Shown in pieces: positions 6,756-17,400 of a stretch of DNA of 64,000 nucleotides (the stretch's first letter is position 1; each line of letters begins with the position of its first letter). The position numbers and the translations under genes are program-made. The notes below the pieces were generated by a model. That model was not told the DNA's origin. It worked only from the letters and a program-made list of their open reading frames with translations, and did not search any database. The stretch is from Williamsia sp. (lineage in GTDB: Bacteria > Bacteroidota > Bacteroidia > Chitinophagales > Chitinophagaceae). Where the stretch lies: positions 62,001 through 126,000 of the forward strand of contig JADCRZ010000004.1 in NCBI GenBank assembly GCA_015069695.1, given 5' to 3'.

Positions 6756-8183
6756 TTAATTCTTGTCCCAGAATATCTTCACCTCTACCTTATCGTCTCC
6801 CATCTTGGATTTTGCATCTGTATAGCTGGCCGTGTTCAGGGTTTGCTCATTGGTCGGGTAGGTAAAGCGGTTGGGGAAACCTGATTTGGCCCCGGCCGGT
6901 GAAGGCAGCGCCGGGTAATCCAACCTTCTTACTTCTGTCCACGCTTCATAACCCCGGTTGTACAGCGCAACCCATTTCTGGGCGCCGATCTTTTGCTTCC
7001 AGGTACCTGCTGCTGTAGCATATGCGACTGCCGGATTGGTCCGGTAAGCCTTTGCCTGGTCGCTGCTGCCACCCCAGTATACAACAGACGCGTCGATGGC
7101 ATTGTTGTAATGTTCGGCAGCCGTTCCGGTTGTAATAAACCCGCGTTCGATGGCTTCTGCCCGGTCAAACTCAGTTTCCTCATAGCTCAACAGGAGCGCA
7201 GGAAAATCGAGCGCCACCATCTTGTTGCTGAACTTTGCATAATCTGAATAGGTATTGGTTGACCCGATTACGCCGCCCACATAAGCACCTGCATCATTGG
7301 GTTTGAAATACTGGCTGAGCCGCGGATCACCAACGGTTTTCATGTAATCAACCAAGGTCTTGCCGGCAACAAAATCCTGCCGGTTGCTTTGCACCAGGTC
7401 AACATACAGGGGGTTGGTGTTGGGTGTTACTGCCAGGTATTTAAACACCGCGTTGTCGGCCGCAGATACAAACGCTTTCTGGTCTGCTTCCTGTACGGCA
7501 GTTTTTGCCTTGGCCGGGTCAGCATCCGCAATAATCATGGCCAGTCTGAACTTCAGAGAATTGGCAAATTTGATCCACGATGATACACTGCCTCCGTAAA
7601 TAACATCGGCAGTAGCCGGGAACCCTGCACCTGCCGTGTTCAGGGCCGCTATATCGGCATTCAGCCTGGTAAACAGATCATCGTAAATGGTTTTTGCATC
7701 GTCGTATTTGGGCGCGGTCTTGTTGTAATCCAGCGCCTCCGAATACGGCACATTTCCGAACGTGTTTACCAGCACGGAATAGGTATACACCTGCATGATG
7801 TCGGCCATAGCAGCCTGGTTCTTCTTGGTGGCATCGATAATCGTATTGTCGCTCTCGATGATACGCTTTGCTTCTTTGAGATCAACCAGCACATCCCGGT
7901 ACATGCGTGTCCACCAGCCCTGCGGAATATTGCGCGTGGTAAAATCGTAGTTGGGCTCATCCGTATACGTGGTCGTGGTCCAATGCTGCACCACCAGCCT
8001 GAAAACATTGACCCCAACGTTGGTACTGGCAAGTCCGTCTGTCAATCCTTTCACCGCATTGGAGAACAAGGTGGAAGCAGGAACGATACCCGGACTTTTT
8101 GTTTGCTGGTTGAACCGCGAGATGTCTTTGGTACATGCCACCAGCGACAGCATCACCACCGCTATGATTGATATTTTTTTCAT
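6756..8183 (-). CDS. SusD/RagB family outer-membrane lipoprotein (second pair)
   Basis: This 475-residue lipoprotein has a signal peptide and lipobox ending at Cys17 (MLSLVAC). The remainder is typical of the SusD-like group with alpha-helical TPR-like repeats (LVNTFGNVPYSEAL, WIKFANSLKFRLAMII, QKWVALYNRGYEAWTEVRR). SusD proteins sit on the SusC barrel as a lid and deliver substrates, usually glycans or peptides, to it. The gene begins 10 bases after the SusC stop, as expected for a coupled SusC-SusD pair. The substrate cannot be inferred. A strong terminator follows at 6705-6737. Confidence 0.92.
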   Translation of the reverse strand: MKKISIIAVVMLSLVACTKDISRFNQQTKSPGIVPASTLFSNAVKGLTDGLASTNVGVNVFRLVVQHWTTTTYTDEPNYDFTTRNIPQGWWTRMYRDVLVDLKEAKRIIESDNTIIDATKKNQAAMADIMQVYTYSVLVNTFGNVPYSEALDYNKTAPKYDDAKTIYDDLFTRLNADIAALNTAGAGFPATADVIYGGSVSSWIKFANSLKFRLAMIIADADPAKAKTAVQEADQKAFVSAADNAVFKYLAVTPNTNPLYVDLVQSNRQDFVAGKTLVDYMKTVGDPRLSQYFKPNDAGAYVGGVIGSTNTYSDYAKFSNKMVALDFPALLLSYEETEFDRAEAIERGFITTGTAAEHYNNAIDASVVYWGGSSDQAKAYRTNPAVAYATAAGTWKQKIGAQKWVALYNRGYEAWTEVRRLDYPALPSPAGAKSGFPNRFTYPTNEQTLNTASYTDAKSKMGDDKVEVKIFWDKN

Positions 8184-8193
8184 TTCCCTTGTT

Positions 8194-11100
8194 TTAGAAT
8201 CTTAATTTAAGGTTGAGTCCCATGGTTCTGTTTGTCGGGTAAGAACCACTCTGGTAGCCTTGAATGTTACCTGCTGTAATCACATCTTCCGGATCTGCAT
8301 AAGGAAGGTTTTTGTGGATGATCCACAGGTTCCTGCCGATCAGTGACAGATCGATTCCCTTGAAAGCAGGCACCTTATTTACCAGCTTGTTGGGCAGGGT
8401 ATAGGTCAGGTTTACTTCTCTTAATTTGACATAGCTGGCATCGTACACAAAATTGGCTGCCGGATTAAACGAATAGCCGTACGTGCCGTATACGTTTTCC
8501 ACCCGGATCGTATTGGGTTTGCCATCAGAGGTTACACCCGGCATGATGACCCCACCACCCTGCGCGATCGGGCTTCTGGACGGATTGCCCTTGTCATTCA
8601 GCATGGCTGTTTCCGGGTAAACACCGGTAGCCAGTCCATAGTACAGGTCAAGCGAGAATACATCGCCACCTTTGCGCATGTCAACCAAAAATCCGAGCGA
8701 AAGATTTTTATACTTAACGGTGTTGTAGATACCGCCTGTCCAATCAGGGTTCACATTGCCAATAACGTTGTTGGTAGTTGAAGTAACTACATAACGTCCA
8801 TAATTGGCATTGGCGGCACCATTGGCCAGGGTAGGCTTGTCATCGACCAGTTTTTGACCGTTGAGCAGCTGCCATGTTTTACCCTGTATGGTTCCGTAAG
8901 GCTGGTTAAGCGTAGCATTGACAGAAACGCCGCCTTGTAAACCCAACGGATTGATCTGCAGATTTTTGCTGTCGCCAAACAAAGCAAGCACCTTGTTGCG
9001 GTTTCTTGTCCAGTTTACATTGATGTTCCAGGAGAAATCACCTGTTTTAACCGGTGAAGCATACAAGGAAAGCTCAATTCCCCGGTTCTGGATGGTACCG
9101 GCATTTACGAACTTGTTGCTGTAACCGGTAGCGGTAGAAACAGCAACGGGAATGATCTGGTTGATACTTTTTGTATCGTAGTAGGTGAGGTCAAAACCAA
9201 CGCGGCTCTTTAAAAACGCCATTTCCAACCCGATTTCCTTGCTGCGGGTTTTTTCGGGCAGCAGGTCAGGATTGTTTTTGATGTCGGGCAGGGAAAACAA
9301 GGTAGCACTTCCAAAAGAGACCGGCTTGAAATAAACATCCTGCAAGCTGCCCCAGGGGGCACTGTTACCTACTTCTGCATAGTTGGCCCTTAGTTTACCG
9401 GTAGAGAGCCAGGTTGCATTGTCCAGGAATTTCGAGAACAGGAAGCTTCCTGAAACAGAAGGATAGAAATAAGCGTTGTTGTTCAACGGCAAGGTAGATG
9501 CCCGGTCATACCGTCCTGTTACATCGAGGGTCAGGAAGTTCTGGTATCCCAGGGTCAAGCCGCCAAAATAACCGTCTACGGCAATTTCCTGTGAAACTTC
9601 ATCTACGGGTAGCACGTTGAGCGGATTGAGTGAGTTAGACAGGGCAAACAGGTTGGGAACAACCAACCCGCCATTGGTAGCTGTAAACAAGGATCCATTG
9701 GAGGTTCTGCGCATATTGGTCCCTACCAGCGCTTTCAGGTTGATGTCGTCTGTAATATTTTTGTCGAAATTTGCCAACAGGTCATAGTTCAGCTCACGGA
9801 AAGTATGATTGTACTGCCCGTAAGAAGATACGCCTACGCTACCTGTTGCCACTCTTTCCTGGTGTCCTTCGCTATAGTAATCAAGAGAAATCCTTCCCAG
9901 GATATTCAACCAGTCAGTAACCTTGTAATTCAGCGATGTATTCCCGATATAGCGGTACCGGTTATCTGTTTCATAATTCTGATAACGGATAAAATACGGG
10001 TTGTCTGAGTAAATAGGTTTTAGTCCGCTGGGCACGGTAGGGTCAGCCCAGTTCCAGGTGATGTTTTGCTTGCTCCTCATATAAGCATCCTGAAGTTCCT
10101 TTATGTCCACATTGGTTTCCCACCATTGGCGGAAAGACTGGTTTACATTGTACTTCGTGTAACCGGTACCGTAACGGCCTCTGCCGTCTACACGGGAGAA
10201 GTTCAGGGAAGCAGAAGCCGTGAGGCGATCTGTAATTTTATAATTGGCTCCCAGGTTCACCAGGTTTTTGATCAGTTTGCTATTGGGCAGCACACCTTTT
10301 TCTTCGTTGCGGGTATAGCCGATCTTAAAACCGGTTCTGTCATCTCCCCCGCTCATGGAAACGCTGTTGTTGGTAGACCAGCCTGTTTGATAGAACGAGC
10401 TTGGATCGTTTTGAGCCGCTACCCAGGGCTTCATCTTTTTATAATAAGGCGAAGAAGGATCAAATGAATCCCACTGGTAAACCATCAGGCTGGGGTCGTA
10501 CGGCGCTCCGTAAGAGGCATCTTCCGTCGTAGGTACGATCAGGCTTTTGGTACCGGTTCCAAATGCATCCTTATACCAGAACAACAGGTTGGGAGATCCG
10601 GAAGCAGCTGTACTGTAGTTGGAGGAATAACCAGCACCATACAATTTCTGGTACTTTGTAAACGTGCTTTTGTCGATCTGCGACATGGTAACGCCTGAGT
10701 TCACGGTAATGCCAAGCCCTTTTCTGGTTTTTTTGGTGGTGATCATAACAACGCCATTGGCAGCCCTCGATCCGTACAAAGCAGTAGAGGCGGCCCCTTT
10801 TAACACCGTAACCGACTCAATATCGTCCGGGTTGATGTCTGCTGCCGCATTTCCGTAATCGTAGGTTCCTGTTTGTGTACGCTGGTTGGCATCCACCGCC
10901 CTTCCCTGTGCAGTTGCATCACTGGTGGTGTTGGAGTTGTCTACCGGCACACCATCAATCACAAAGAGCGCCTGGTTGTTGTTCAGCAAAGATTTGGTAC
11001 CTCTGACCACTACATTGGTAGAGCTGCCCATTCCATTCCCCTGGCGGATTTCAATACCGGACACTTTGCCCGAAAGCTGGCTTACGAAGTTGTTGCTTCT

Positions 11101-11514
11101 GGTGGCGCTCACGTCTTCCCCGCTGATCTGCTGGGCTGCATAAGGCAGCAGGTTCCTGTTCCTGCGTATACCCAGCGCCGTTACCACCACTTCATCAATT
11201 ACCTGGGTGGTTGTGCCAAGCTCTACAGAAAGAATGCTTGAATTTTTAGTCAGCGGAACTTCTTTGGTAGCGTAGCCGGCCGAGCTTACTACGATCAGGG
11301 AGGCATTTTTAACTTCTATCCTGAAGTTGCCATTCTGATCGGCAGAGACGCCGTTTTCATTTTGTCCGCTTACCGGGTTGCGGACTGATACAGATGCAAA
11401 CGGCACAGGTTTTCCTTTTTCATCCTTTACCTGTCCGCTGATGACGCGTCCCTGCGGGAACGCGGATGCTGCGCACAGGCACAGCATCACAAAGAGGAGT
11501 AATACTCTTCTCAT
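8194..11514 (-). CDS. SusC/RagA family TonB-linked outer-membrane transporter (second pair)
   Basis: This protein of 1,106 residues has a signal peptide (MRRVLLLFVMLCLC...SAFPQG). A carboxypeptidase-regulatory-like beta-sandwich follows at about 22-105 (ISGQVKDEKGKPVPFASVSV), then the SusC signature region DEVVVTALGIRR. The plug domain includes GKVSGIEIRQGNG and DIESVTVLKGAASTALYGSR, and a TonB-dependent barrel ends in LNLKLRF with the terminal aromatic residue. It imports a SusD-bound ligand using TonB energy. No hydrolase, anti-sigma factor or hybrid two-component system is beside it. Its 5' region contains a 23-base dyad. Confidence 0.95.
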   Translation of the reverse strand: MRRVLLLFVMLCLCAASAFPQGRVISGQVKDEKGKPVPFASVSVRNPVSGQNENGVSADQNGNFRIEVKNASLIVVSSAGYATKEVPLTKNSSILSVELGTTTQVIDEVVVTALGIRRNRNLLPYAAQQISGEDVSATRSNNFVSQLSGKVSGIEIRQGNGMGSSTNVVVRGTKSLLNNNQALFVIDGVPVDNSNTTSDATAQGRAVDANQRTQTGTYDYGNAAADINPDDIESVTVLKGAASTALYGSRAANGVVMITTKKTRKGLGITVNSGVTMSQIDKSTFTKYQKLYGAGYSSNYSTAASGSPNLLFWYKDAFGTGTKSLIVPTTEDASYGAPYDPSLMVYQWDSFDPSSPYYKKMKPWVAAQNDPSSFYQTGWSTNNSVSMSGGDDRTGFKIGYTRNEEKGVLPNSKLIKNLVNLGANYKITDRLTASASLNFSRVDGRGRYGTGYTKYNVNQSFRQWWETNVDIKELQDAYMRSKQNITWNWADPTVPSGLKPIYSDNPYFIRYQNYETDNRYRYIGNTSLNYKVTDWLNILGRISLDYYSEGHQERVATGSVGVSSYGQYNHTFRELNYDLLANFDKNITDDINLKALVGTNMRRTSNGSLFTATNGGLVVPNLFALSNSLNPLNVLPVDEVSQEIAVDGYFGGLTLGYQNFLTLDVTGRYDRASTLPLNNNAYFYPSVSGSFLFSKFLDNATWLSTGKLRANYAEVGNSAPWGSLQDVYFKPVSFGSATLFSLPDIKNNPDLLPEKTRSKEIGLEMAFLKSRVGFDLTYYDTKSINQIIPVAVSTATGYSNKFVNAGTIQNRGIELSLYASPVKTGDFSWNINVNWTRNRNKVLALFGDSKNLQINPLGLQGGVSVNATLNQPYGTIQGKTWQLLNGQKLVDDKPTLANGAANANYGRYVVTSTTNNVIGNVNPDWTGGIYNTVKYKNLSLGFLVDMRKGGDVFSLDLYYGLATGVYPETAMLNDKGNPSRSPIAQGGGVIMPGVTSDGKPNTIRVENVYGTYGYSFNPAANFVYDASYVKLREVNLTYTLPNKLVNKVPAFKGIDLSLIGRNLWIIHKNLPYADPEDVITAGNIQGYQSGSYPTNRTMGLNLKLRF

Positions 11515-11588
11515 ACATGGATTTTTAGATTTAAGAAAATAACAGTTTATACGCGGGTTTATCCCGGAGATTGGATTTTAAGCACGAT

Positions 11589-11611
11589 ACTGTCCTGTAA
11601 ATACGGACAGT
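11589..11611 (-). promoter_or_regulatory. Perfect dyad upstream of the second SusC
   Basis: ACTGTCC and GGACAGT pair perfectly across nine bases, 75-97 bases before the SusC start. It could be a regulator site or a leader hairpin. No TAnnTTTG box with good spacing is visible nearby, so the transcription start is unknown. Confidence 0.45.
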
Positions 11612-11647
11612 GTCTAAACACTTTGTAAAAAAATAAATTTATCGTAC

Positions 11648-11668
11648 ACCCCTCAGGAAAGGAGGGGT
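11648..11668 (-). terminator. GC-rich hairpin between the lipoprotein gene and the second SusC
   Basis: ACCCCTC / GAGGGGT form a perfect seven-pair stem with a seven-base loop. It lies 91 bases beyond the stop of the lipid-binding-like lipoprotein gene. On the minus strand the following sequence is not a clean T-run (a T-rich stretch begins about 12 bases later), so it may be a weak terminator or attenuator separating the two SusCD units. Confidence 0.4.
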
Positions 11669-11758
11669 TTTATGTTAAAAGGGCATATAAGCTGTTGGAC
11701 GGTTGGGTGCGCCTGATACAAATCCATTATATTTTTTGTCTGCTTCAGCCTGCCTGAA

Positions 11759-12235
11759 CTAGTACTCATCCTCTGCAAACTTTGTTCTCGCATGTCCCCT
11801 GATTATATATGTAGTGGTGGGGTCATCCGTAAACTTTGCCTGCATGTATATACTATCGGTTACATTGCCTGCTTTGGACTTAGCCGCGTTAACCAGGATC
11901 TTTCCGGTGATGTCTACTTTGATATTGTAATATTCGTTCTGTGCCTGGGTAGTAGTAAATGTAAGTGCGCTGTAATCAGCCTTCATCTTCACCTTGAACT
12001 CATACAGGTTCTTAAGGTCATCGATCCACAGGGAATCTCCGTTTGCAGCTGTATTGTAGGTCATGATTTTATGGTAACCGCCAGCTACATCTGTTGTTCC
12101 GACAAAAATCTGGCACCACCATTCGTTGGCCATTTTCTGCGCAGCAGTGCCACCCACATCTGGCAAGTCTTTTTTACAGGAAGGAGCAACAAATGCCAAT
12201 GCAAAGAACAGGATGATTATGATTGATTTCTTCAT
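11759..12235 (-). CDS. Lipid-binding-like lipoprotein of a SusCD locus
   Basis: This 158-residue lipoprotein has a signal peptide and lipobox ending at Cys20 (AFVAPSC). The body (NEWWCQIFVG, GYHKIMTYNT, WIDDL, FKVKMKAD) resembles the short proteins annotated in Bacteroidota as lipid-binding putative hydrolases (Lipid_bd), which occur beside SusCD pairs and Ig-like DUF5011/DUF5012 lipoproteins. Their function is not established and no catalytic motif is obvious. I use the ATG at 12235 because it starts the signal peptide; an upstream in-frame start would read into the preceding gene. It follows that gene by five bases. Confidence 0.7.
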   Translation of the reverse strand: MKKSIIIILFFALAFVAPSCKKDLPDVGGTAAQKMANEWWCQIFVGTTDVAGGYHKIMTYNTAANGDSLWIDDLKNLYEFKVKMKADYSALTFTTTQAQNEYYNIKVDITGKILVNAAKSKAGNVTDSIYMQAKFTDDPTTTYIIRGHARTKFAEDEY

Positions 12236-12240
12236 ATAGA

Positions 12241-12897
12241 TTATTGTTTGATAAATGTTCTGACAGCAGTTCCATATCCTGAATTGATGATCACCCAATC
12301 GTACCGGGGCGGGTTGGCCGATGGATTGTATACACCGCCGGAAGAAGAAAACGGACCGGCTTCTGTTATCTGCAACGGAATGGCGATGTTGTTGCCCGAA
12401 TAGTTTACAGCAGTGGCAGTTACACCCGTAGCGCCACCCGGATTTACCACGTTATAAACCCCATTGGCCCTTTTTGTCCAGGTGGATGTTTGGCCGTTTG
12501 GCGAGCCGCTTACATAGCGCGCATATGTGCCTGAATAATCATGGGTAGAAACATCTGTACCAATGACCACCACCGTGCGCCAGTCAGAAGCTGTATAGCC
12601 TTGTTCGTTTCTGGCGGTGTACGTTAGGTTGTAGATACCTGCCTTGGTGGCATCTACCGTACCTGCAGTCGTGAACTGAACAGTTTGCCCGTTAAGAAGA
12701 GCAGTCACACCCGGCTCGGTGTAGGCAGTGCCTGATTGCAGGATGACCAGTTTATCACCTTTGACAGCAACGCTGGGGAAATAAACAATTTTAGATTGCC
12801 CTACAGTGCCTTCCGGATAATTAAAGTCATCGCTTTTGTTGCATGCGAAGCCGGTGCACAGGAGTGAGAGAACTAGAAGCTTTTTCAAATTTGTCAT
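12241..12897 (-). CDS. DUF5011/DUF5012-type Ig-like surface lipoprotein
   Basis: This 218-residue lipoprotein has a lipobox at Cys19 (LLCTGFAC). Residues of about 45-112 form an Ig-like/HYR-type repeat of the DUF5011 kind (KGDKLVILQSG, YTEPGVTALLNG, AGIYNLTYTARNEQG). A second beta-rich domain ends in WVIINSGYGTAVRTFIKQ. Such proteins commonly serve as extra surface ligand-binding components of SusCD loci. Here it sits directly between SusD (28 bases upstream) and the lipid-binding-like lipoprotein, so a role as a surface accessory to the first SusCD pair is likely but inferred. Confidence 0.75.
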   Translation of the reverse strand: MTNLKKLLVLSLLCTGFACNKSDDFNYPEGTVGQSKIVYFPSVAVKGDKLVILQSGTAYTEPGVTALLNGQTVQFTTAGTVDATKAGIYNLTYTARNEQGYTASDWRTVVVIGTDVSTHDYSGTYARYVSGSPNGQTSTWTKRANGVYNVVNPGGATGVTATAVNYSGNNIAIPLQITEAGPFSSSGGVYNPSANPPRYDWVIINSGYGTAVRTFIKQ

Positions 12898-12925
12898 ATC
12901 AAACAGTTTGAAATTTTTGGATGTT

Positions 12926-14419
12926 TTACTTGGCCCACCATACGGGTGTAGTGATAGGAACCTGTGCAGGCGTGTTGCTGTTTCTGGATTTTTCTACATC
13001 CGGAAATACCAATCGCTTGGGCAGCTGGCTGCCAGTGAGCACAGTATTTTTCGACACAACAAACTGACCGGGCACATAGGCCGGATCTGATGAGTAAACA
13101 GTGCTTGTTCTTGGATAACCTGTTCTGTTTTTTTCAAAATATCCTTCCAGCATGTGCACGCCGGTAGCGCAGGAAACCCATTTCTGAACAGAGATCGCTT
13201 CAATTTTTTGCTCCAGTATGGCTGTAGCTGCAGGGTATTCATACGCACCACCGGTGGCAACAGATGTGCTTCCGTTTTGACCCGCAGCAGTAAAAGCAGC
13301 CAGCACGCCTGAATTGTAAAGGGCTTTTGATTGATCGCCGTTGTAATACCGTTCACGGGCTTCAGCCTGGAGCAGATAAGATTCTGCAGCAGAAAGAAAA
13401 ATGACCGGATCGGTTGGCTTTTCAACAAAGACGGCCGCTGTTCTGTAAGAGGCATCGTTGCTTGCATAATCGCCCTGGTTGATTGAGCCTGCAGTTGCGC
13501 TTCCAAAATAAGTTACGATGCGGGGATCACCTTTTGCCTGTAAAAAGCTGACAAAAGTACGGCTGGCCCGGAGATTGTCCGGCGTATTCAGCTGGCGGAT
13601 ATTTTGTTCATACAGGGGATTGCTTCTGCTGGTTGCATCAATAAAGCTGGCAACGGCAGCATTGGTGGTGAGGAAGGTGGCATTCCTTGCATATAGCTTT
13701 TGCACACCTGCTTTGGCCTCATCCGGCTTGGCATTGATCATGCGCAGGTACATCTTAAGCTCCAGCGTATTGGCAAAGCGTTTCCAGTTATCCATGTTGC
13801 CATTGAATACCAGGTCAACCGAGGAACTGCTGGTTCCTGCCAGTATGGTATTCGTAGAAGCAGAAAAATCTTTGCTGAGCGCTGAATCCAGGTTTGCAAG
13901 CAGGTCTTTGTAAATCGTATACCCGTCATCAAACTTAGGATTCAGGTTGTTGGCACCCTGGAGGGCTTCCGTGTAGGGGATCTGATCGTACAAATCAACC
14001 AGCACTTCAGTGGTGTATGCTTTCATAACGGTGGCCATCAGGTAGAAATTCCAGTCTTTGGCATCTCTTGCTTTGTTGATGACAAACTGGTAATTCTTGA
14101 TCCCGCCTGCAAACAAACCGCTGTACTGCGCATTGAGGTCTGTATTCTTTACATCATACGCGTCAATAAACTTGTACTGGTTAGACAGTGCAGCCTGTGT
14201 TACATATTGTCCCCATATACCGCCCAGGATGGCCAGGTCACCACCTGTTCTGCCGGCAGTCGCGATCACGGCCGCAGGAAAAACCAGTTTGGGCGTGCCC
14301 TGTTCAAACGTAGGATTGTTGGGATCTACGTTAATGTCCAGCTGCCGTTTACACGCAGGAGCGACAAGAAAGACAGTAAGTGAAAGGAATAAAATCCTAT
14401 TAAACATATGCATTTTCAT
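12926..14419 (-). CDS. SusD/RagB family outer-membrane lipoprotein (first pair)
   Basis: This 497-residue SusD-like lipoprotein has a signal peptide with lipobox at Cys23 (FLVAPAC). Characteristic segments are LDINVDPNNPT just after the lipid anchor, VLVDLYDQIPYTEAL, WKRFANTLELKMYLRM and a C-terminal EAISVQKWVSC. It is the substrate-capturing partner of the SusC encoded 10 bases upstream. Three possible start codons lie within the first five codons; the first is used. The two SusD proteins of this locus are of the same general type but clearly differ in sequence, so the pairs probably differ in ligand. Confidence 0.92.
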   Translation of the reverse strand: MKMHMFNRILFLSLTVFLVAPACKRQLDINVDPNNPTFEQGTPKLVFPAAVIATAGRTGGDLAILGGIWGQYVTQAALSNQYKFIDAYDVKNTDLNAQYSGLFAGGIKNYQFVINKARDAKDWNFYLMATVMKAYTTEVLVDLYDQIPYTEALQGANNLNPKFDDGYTIYKDLLANLDSALSKDFSASTNTILAGTSSSSVDLVFNGNMDNWKRFANTLELKMYLRMINAKPDEAKAGVQKLYARNATFLTTNAAVASFIDATSRSNPLYEQNIRQLNTPDNLRASRTFVSFLQAKGDPRIVTYFGSATAGSINQGDYASNDASYRTAAVFVEKPTDPVIFLSAAESYLLQAEARERYYNGDQSKALYNSGVLAAFTAAGQNGSTSVATGGAYEYPAATAILEQKIEAISVQKWVSCATGVHMLEGYFEKNRTGYPRTSTVYSSDPAYVPGQFVVSKNTVLTGSQLPKRLVFPDVEKSRNSNTPAQVPITTPVWWAK

Positions 14420-14429
14420 AGATTGATTT

Positions 14430-17400
14430 TTAGAAGCTTGCTTTTAAAGAAATGCCATACATCACAGGAATCGGAGCAGTTCTGAATTCACCCAGTTCAC
14501 TCGCCAGGTCATTTCCCAGGTTGGAGGCTTCCGGATCAAGATAAATATTTGATTTGGGCGTCCAGAGCAGGAAGTTCTTTGCAAAGGCGCTTACCGCCAG
14601 GTTGGTAGCCCTGATCTTCGACATCCAGGCTGCCGGTAATTTGTAGGTCAGCGAGATGTCTCTCATCTTTAAGAACGATTTGTCGATGATCCTGTACTGG
14701 TAAGAAGTGGCCAGGTTTTGTGTGGGATAAAAATAATCGGTGTAAGAAGTTTCATCGATCGGCGTTTTATTTTCCACGTAGGTGGTTTTACCACCTGCGT
14801 CTGTAACTGCGTTAACAGAATTTGGTATAATAAAAGGACGGCGGTCGTTGTATGTTGTCATGTAACTGTTTCCAACAAACAGCGACAGATCGGCTGTACC
14901 ACTGTACATCACCCCGCCTTTGCGGAAATCAAGTGAAAACGACAATTGCCAGTTTTTGTAAGTCAGCGTGTTCTGCATACCCATCAGGTAATCGTATGCT
15001 GCATTTCCATAGAATCCCTTATCGGCCGCTGCTACAGGCATACCTGTTGTGGAATTCACGACAATCCTTCCATCAGGTGTATACTCAGCAACCGGCGCAT
15101 AAATCCCGCTTACGTTTTTACCGGGGTAAGCATCCAGCTCTGCCGCGTAAGCCGTGTTGAGAACAACTTTTTGCGGGCCGCCATTTAAGTTGAGTACTTT
15201 ATTCCAGTTCTTTGAAAAAGTGTAATTAAGCAACCAGGTAAAATCTTTTGTATCAACCGGCTTTACATCAAAGGCGACTTCTACCCCTTTGTTTTCTACC
15301 AGACCTAGGTTTTGTACCAATCCGGTATAGCCCGAAGAAGGAGTAATTGGAACAGTGAATATTTGTCCTTCTGTTCTTTTGTCGTAAACGGCCACATCAA
15401 GACCGAGGCGGTTTTGGAAGAACCGGATTTCTGTTCCCAATTCAGCTTCGGATGTAATGATCGGTTTCAGGTTCAGGTTGCCGATGGTGTTGGAAACCCC
15501 ATAGGCAGTGACTCCGTTAAACGGAAACACGATAGAACCAAATGGCAGGGTAACATTGCCTGTTCCCAAAATGGCGTTTACCTGGTAAGGCGCCGCATCT
15601 GAACCTGTTTTTCCATAGCTCGCTCTTAATTTAAGGAGGGAGATCGCGGTACCACCCAGGTTCAGTGTTTGGGAGGCAAGCCACGACAAGCTACCACCGG
15701 GATAGAAGAAGTGGTTGTTGCTGATCGGCAAGGTAGATGACCAGTCGTTCCGCGCGTTCAGCGTCAGGTAAACCTGGTTTCTGTAGCCCAGGGTTGCCTG
15801 TGCGTATCCGCCAATCAGGCGGCGCAGGGTCCGTGTTCCTGTGGTAACAGGAATATCTGAAGTATTGGAAAGATTGTAAAAACCAGGGACCGTGAGCTTG
15901 GTAATGGTAGAAGTAACATTCCGGGTTTGCTGCTGGTTGTAGTTCACACCTACCAACGCGTCCAGATTAAAGTCTTCGCCAAATTCCTTGCTGGCTTTCA
16001 CAATAAAGTCACCGTTGAGCACACCGGAGTAACCTGATTGTTCTGTTACAGAACCCACATCAGCCGCTCTTGTTGCACCTTCTACATTTCCGCCAGCATT
16101 CCAGCTTCCCGGTGCGGGTGCATTCACAGCTTTATGCCCGGATGTTCTTGCATTGGTAAAATCACCGCCTATCCTCAGTTGCGAAGACAGCCAGGGAGTA
16201 AACTTGTAAGAAAGGTCAAAATTTCCAAAGAACCGGTCAGAGTTTTGCCTGTTTGCATTTTCGTAAAGAGGATAGTAAGGATTCTCTGCAAACGGCGTAA
16301 AGTAGTTGTCTACATTAAAGAATTTGTTCCTGTAATTTTTTAAATCACGGATGGGAATGTCCACCGGAATCTGCAGGATTTCTTCAAAGAGGGAAGCACC
16401 ATCACTTCCTCCCTGTCCGGTAAACGGAACGTTCTGTCTTTTGTTGGTATAGTTGAAAGAAGTGTTGAAATTCAGGTTCTTGAACTTGCTGGTGGTTCTC
16501 AGTGCGAATGAGTTTCTTTCATAGTAATCTGACTTGGTAGGAAGTACGCCATCGCTTTTGAGGTTTCCGTAGGAGAAGTAAAAAGTGTTTGATTCGTTTC
16601 CTCCGGAAAGGGCAAGAGAATTGTTGTATTCAGTGCCGATGTTATAAAAATCGCGCATGTTGTTTTCAACAGCGGAAAACGGCTTCAGCAGTTGTGAATT
16701 GTCAACGACCGAACCCCATAACCGCTGCTGCCCGTCCAAACGCGGACCCCAGCTACCATTTTCCGACAGGATAAATACACCGCCCCAACCCTGTCCGAAC
16801 TGATCCTGCAATTTGGGTATTTTGCCTACCTGGCTGAAAGTAGCAGAACCCAGGTAATCAATCTTTAGTTTACCGGCTCTTCCTCTTCTCGTAGTAATCA
16901 TGATCGCACCGTTCTTTGCGCTGGAACCGTACAGGGAAGCTGCCGCAGTTCCTCTTAGTACGTTGATGCTTTCAATATCGTTCGGGTTGAGATCGTTGAT
17001 GCCATTGCCAAAATCATAGTTATCACTTGATGCATAGCGGTTATCCGTTAACGGTACACCATCAATTACATACAGGGGATTGTTGCTGCCGCCCGCAATC
17101 ACACCATAACCCCTTAAAACAACTTTGGTAGAAGAACCCGGGCCGCCCACTTTCGAAATATTGGCACCCGGAATTTTGCCGGCCAGGTTATCAAACACAT
17201 TTGCCGGTGAAGCCCGGTTCAAATTTTCGTTGTTAAATGTCGTGGTCGAGTAACCAATTTTGGCCTTACTGGTTGATTGTCCCAACGCAGTTACAACAAC
17301 TTCCCGCAAAACACTTTGGCTTTTCAGGGATATCTGCACGGTTGATTCGTTCCCCACTGTGATCTCTGATTGTTCAAATCCTGCCCCACTCACCTGCAAG

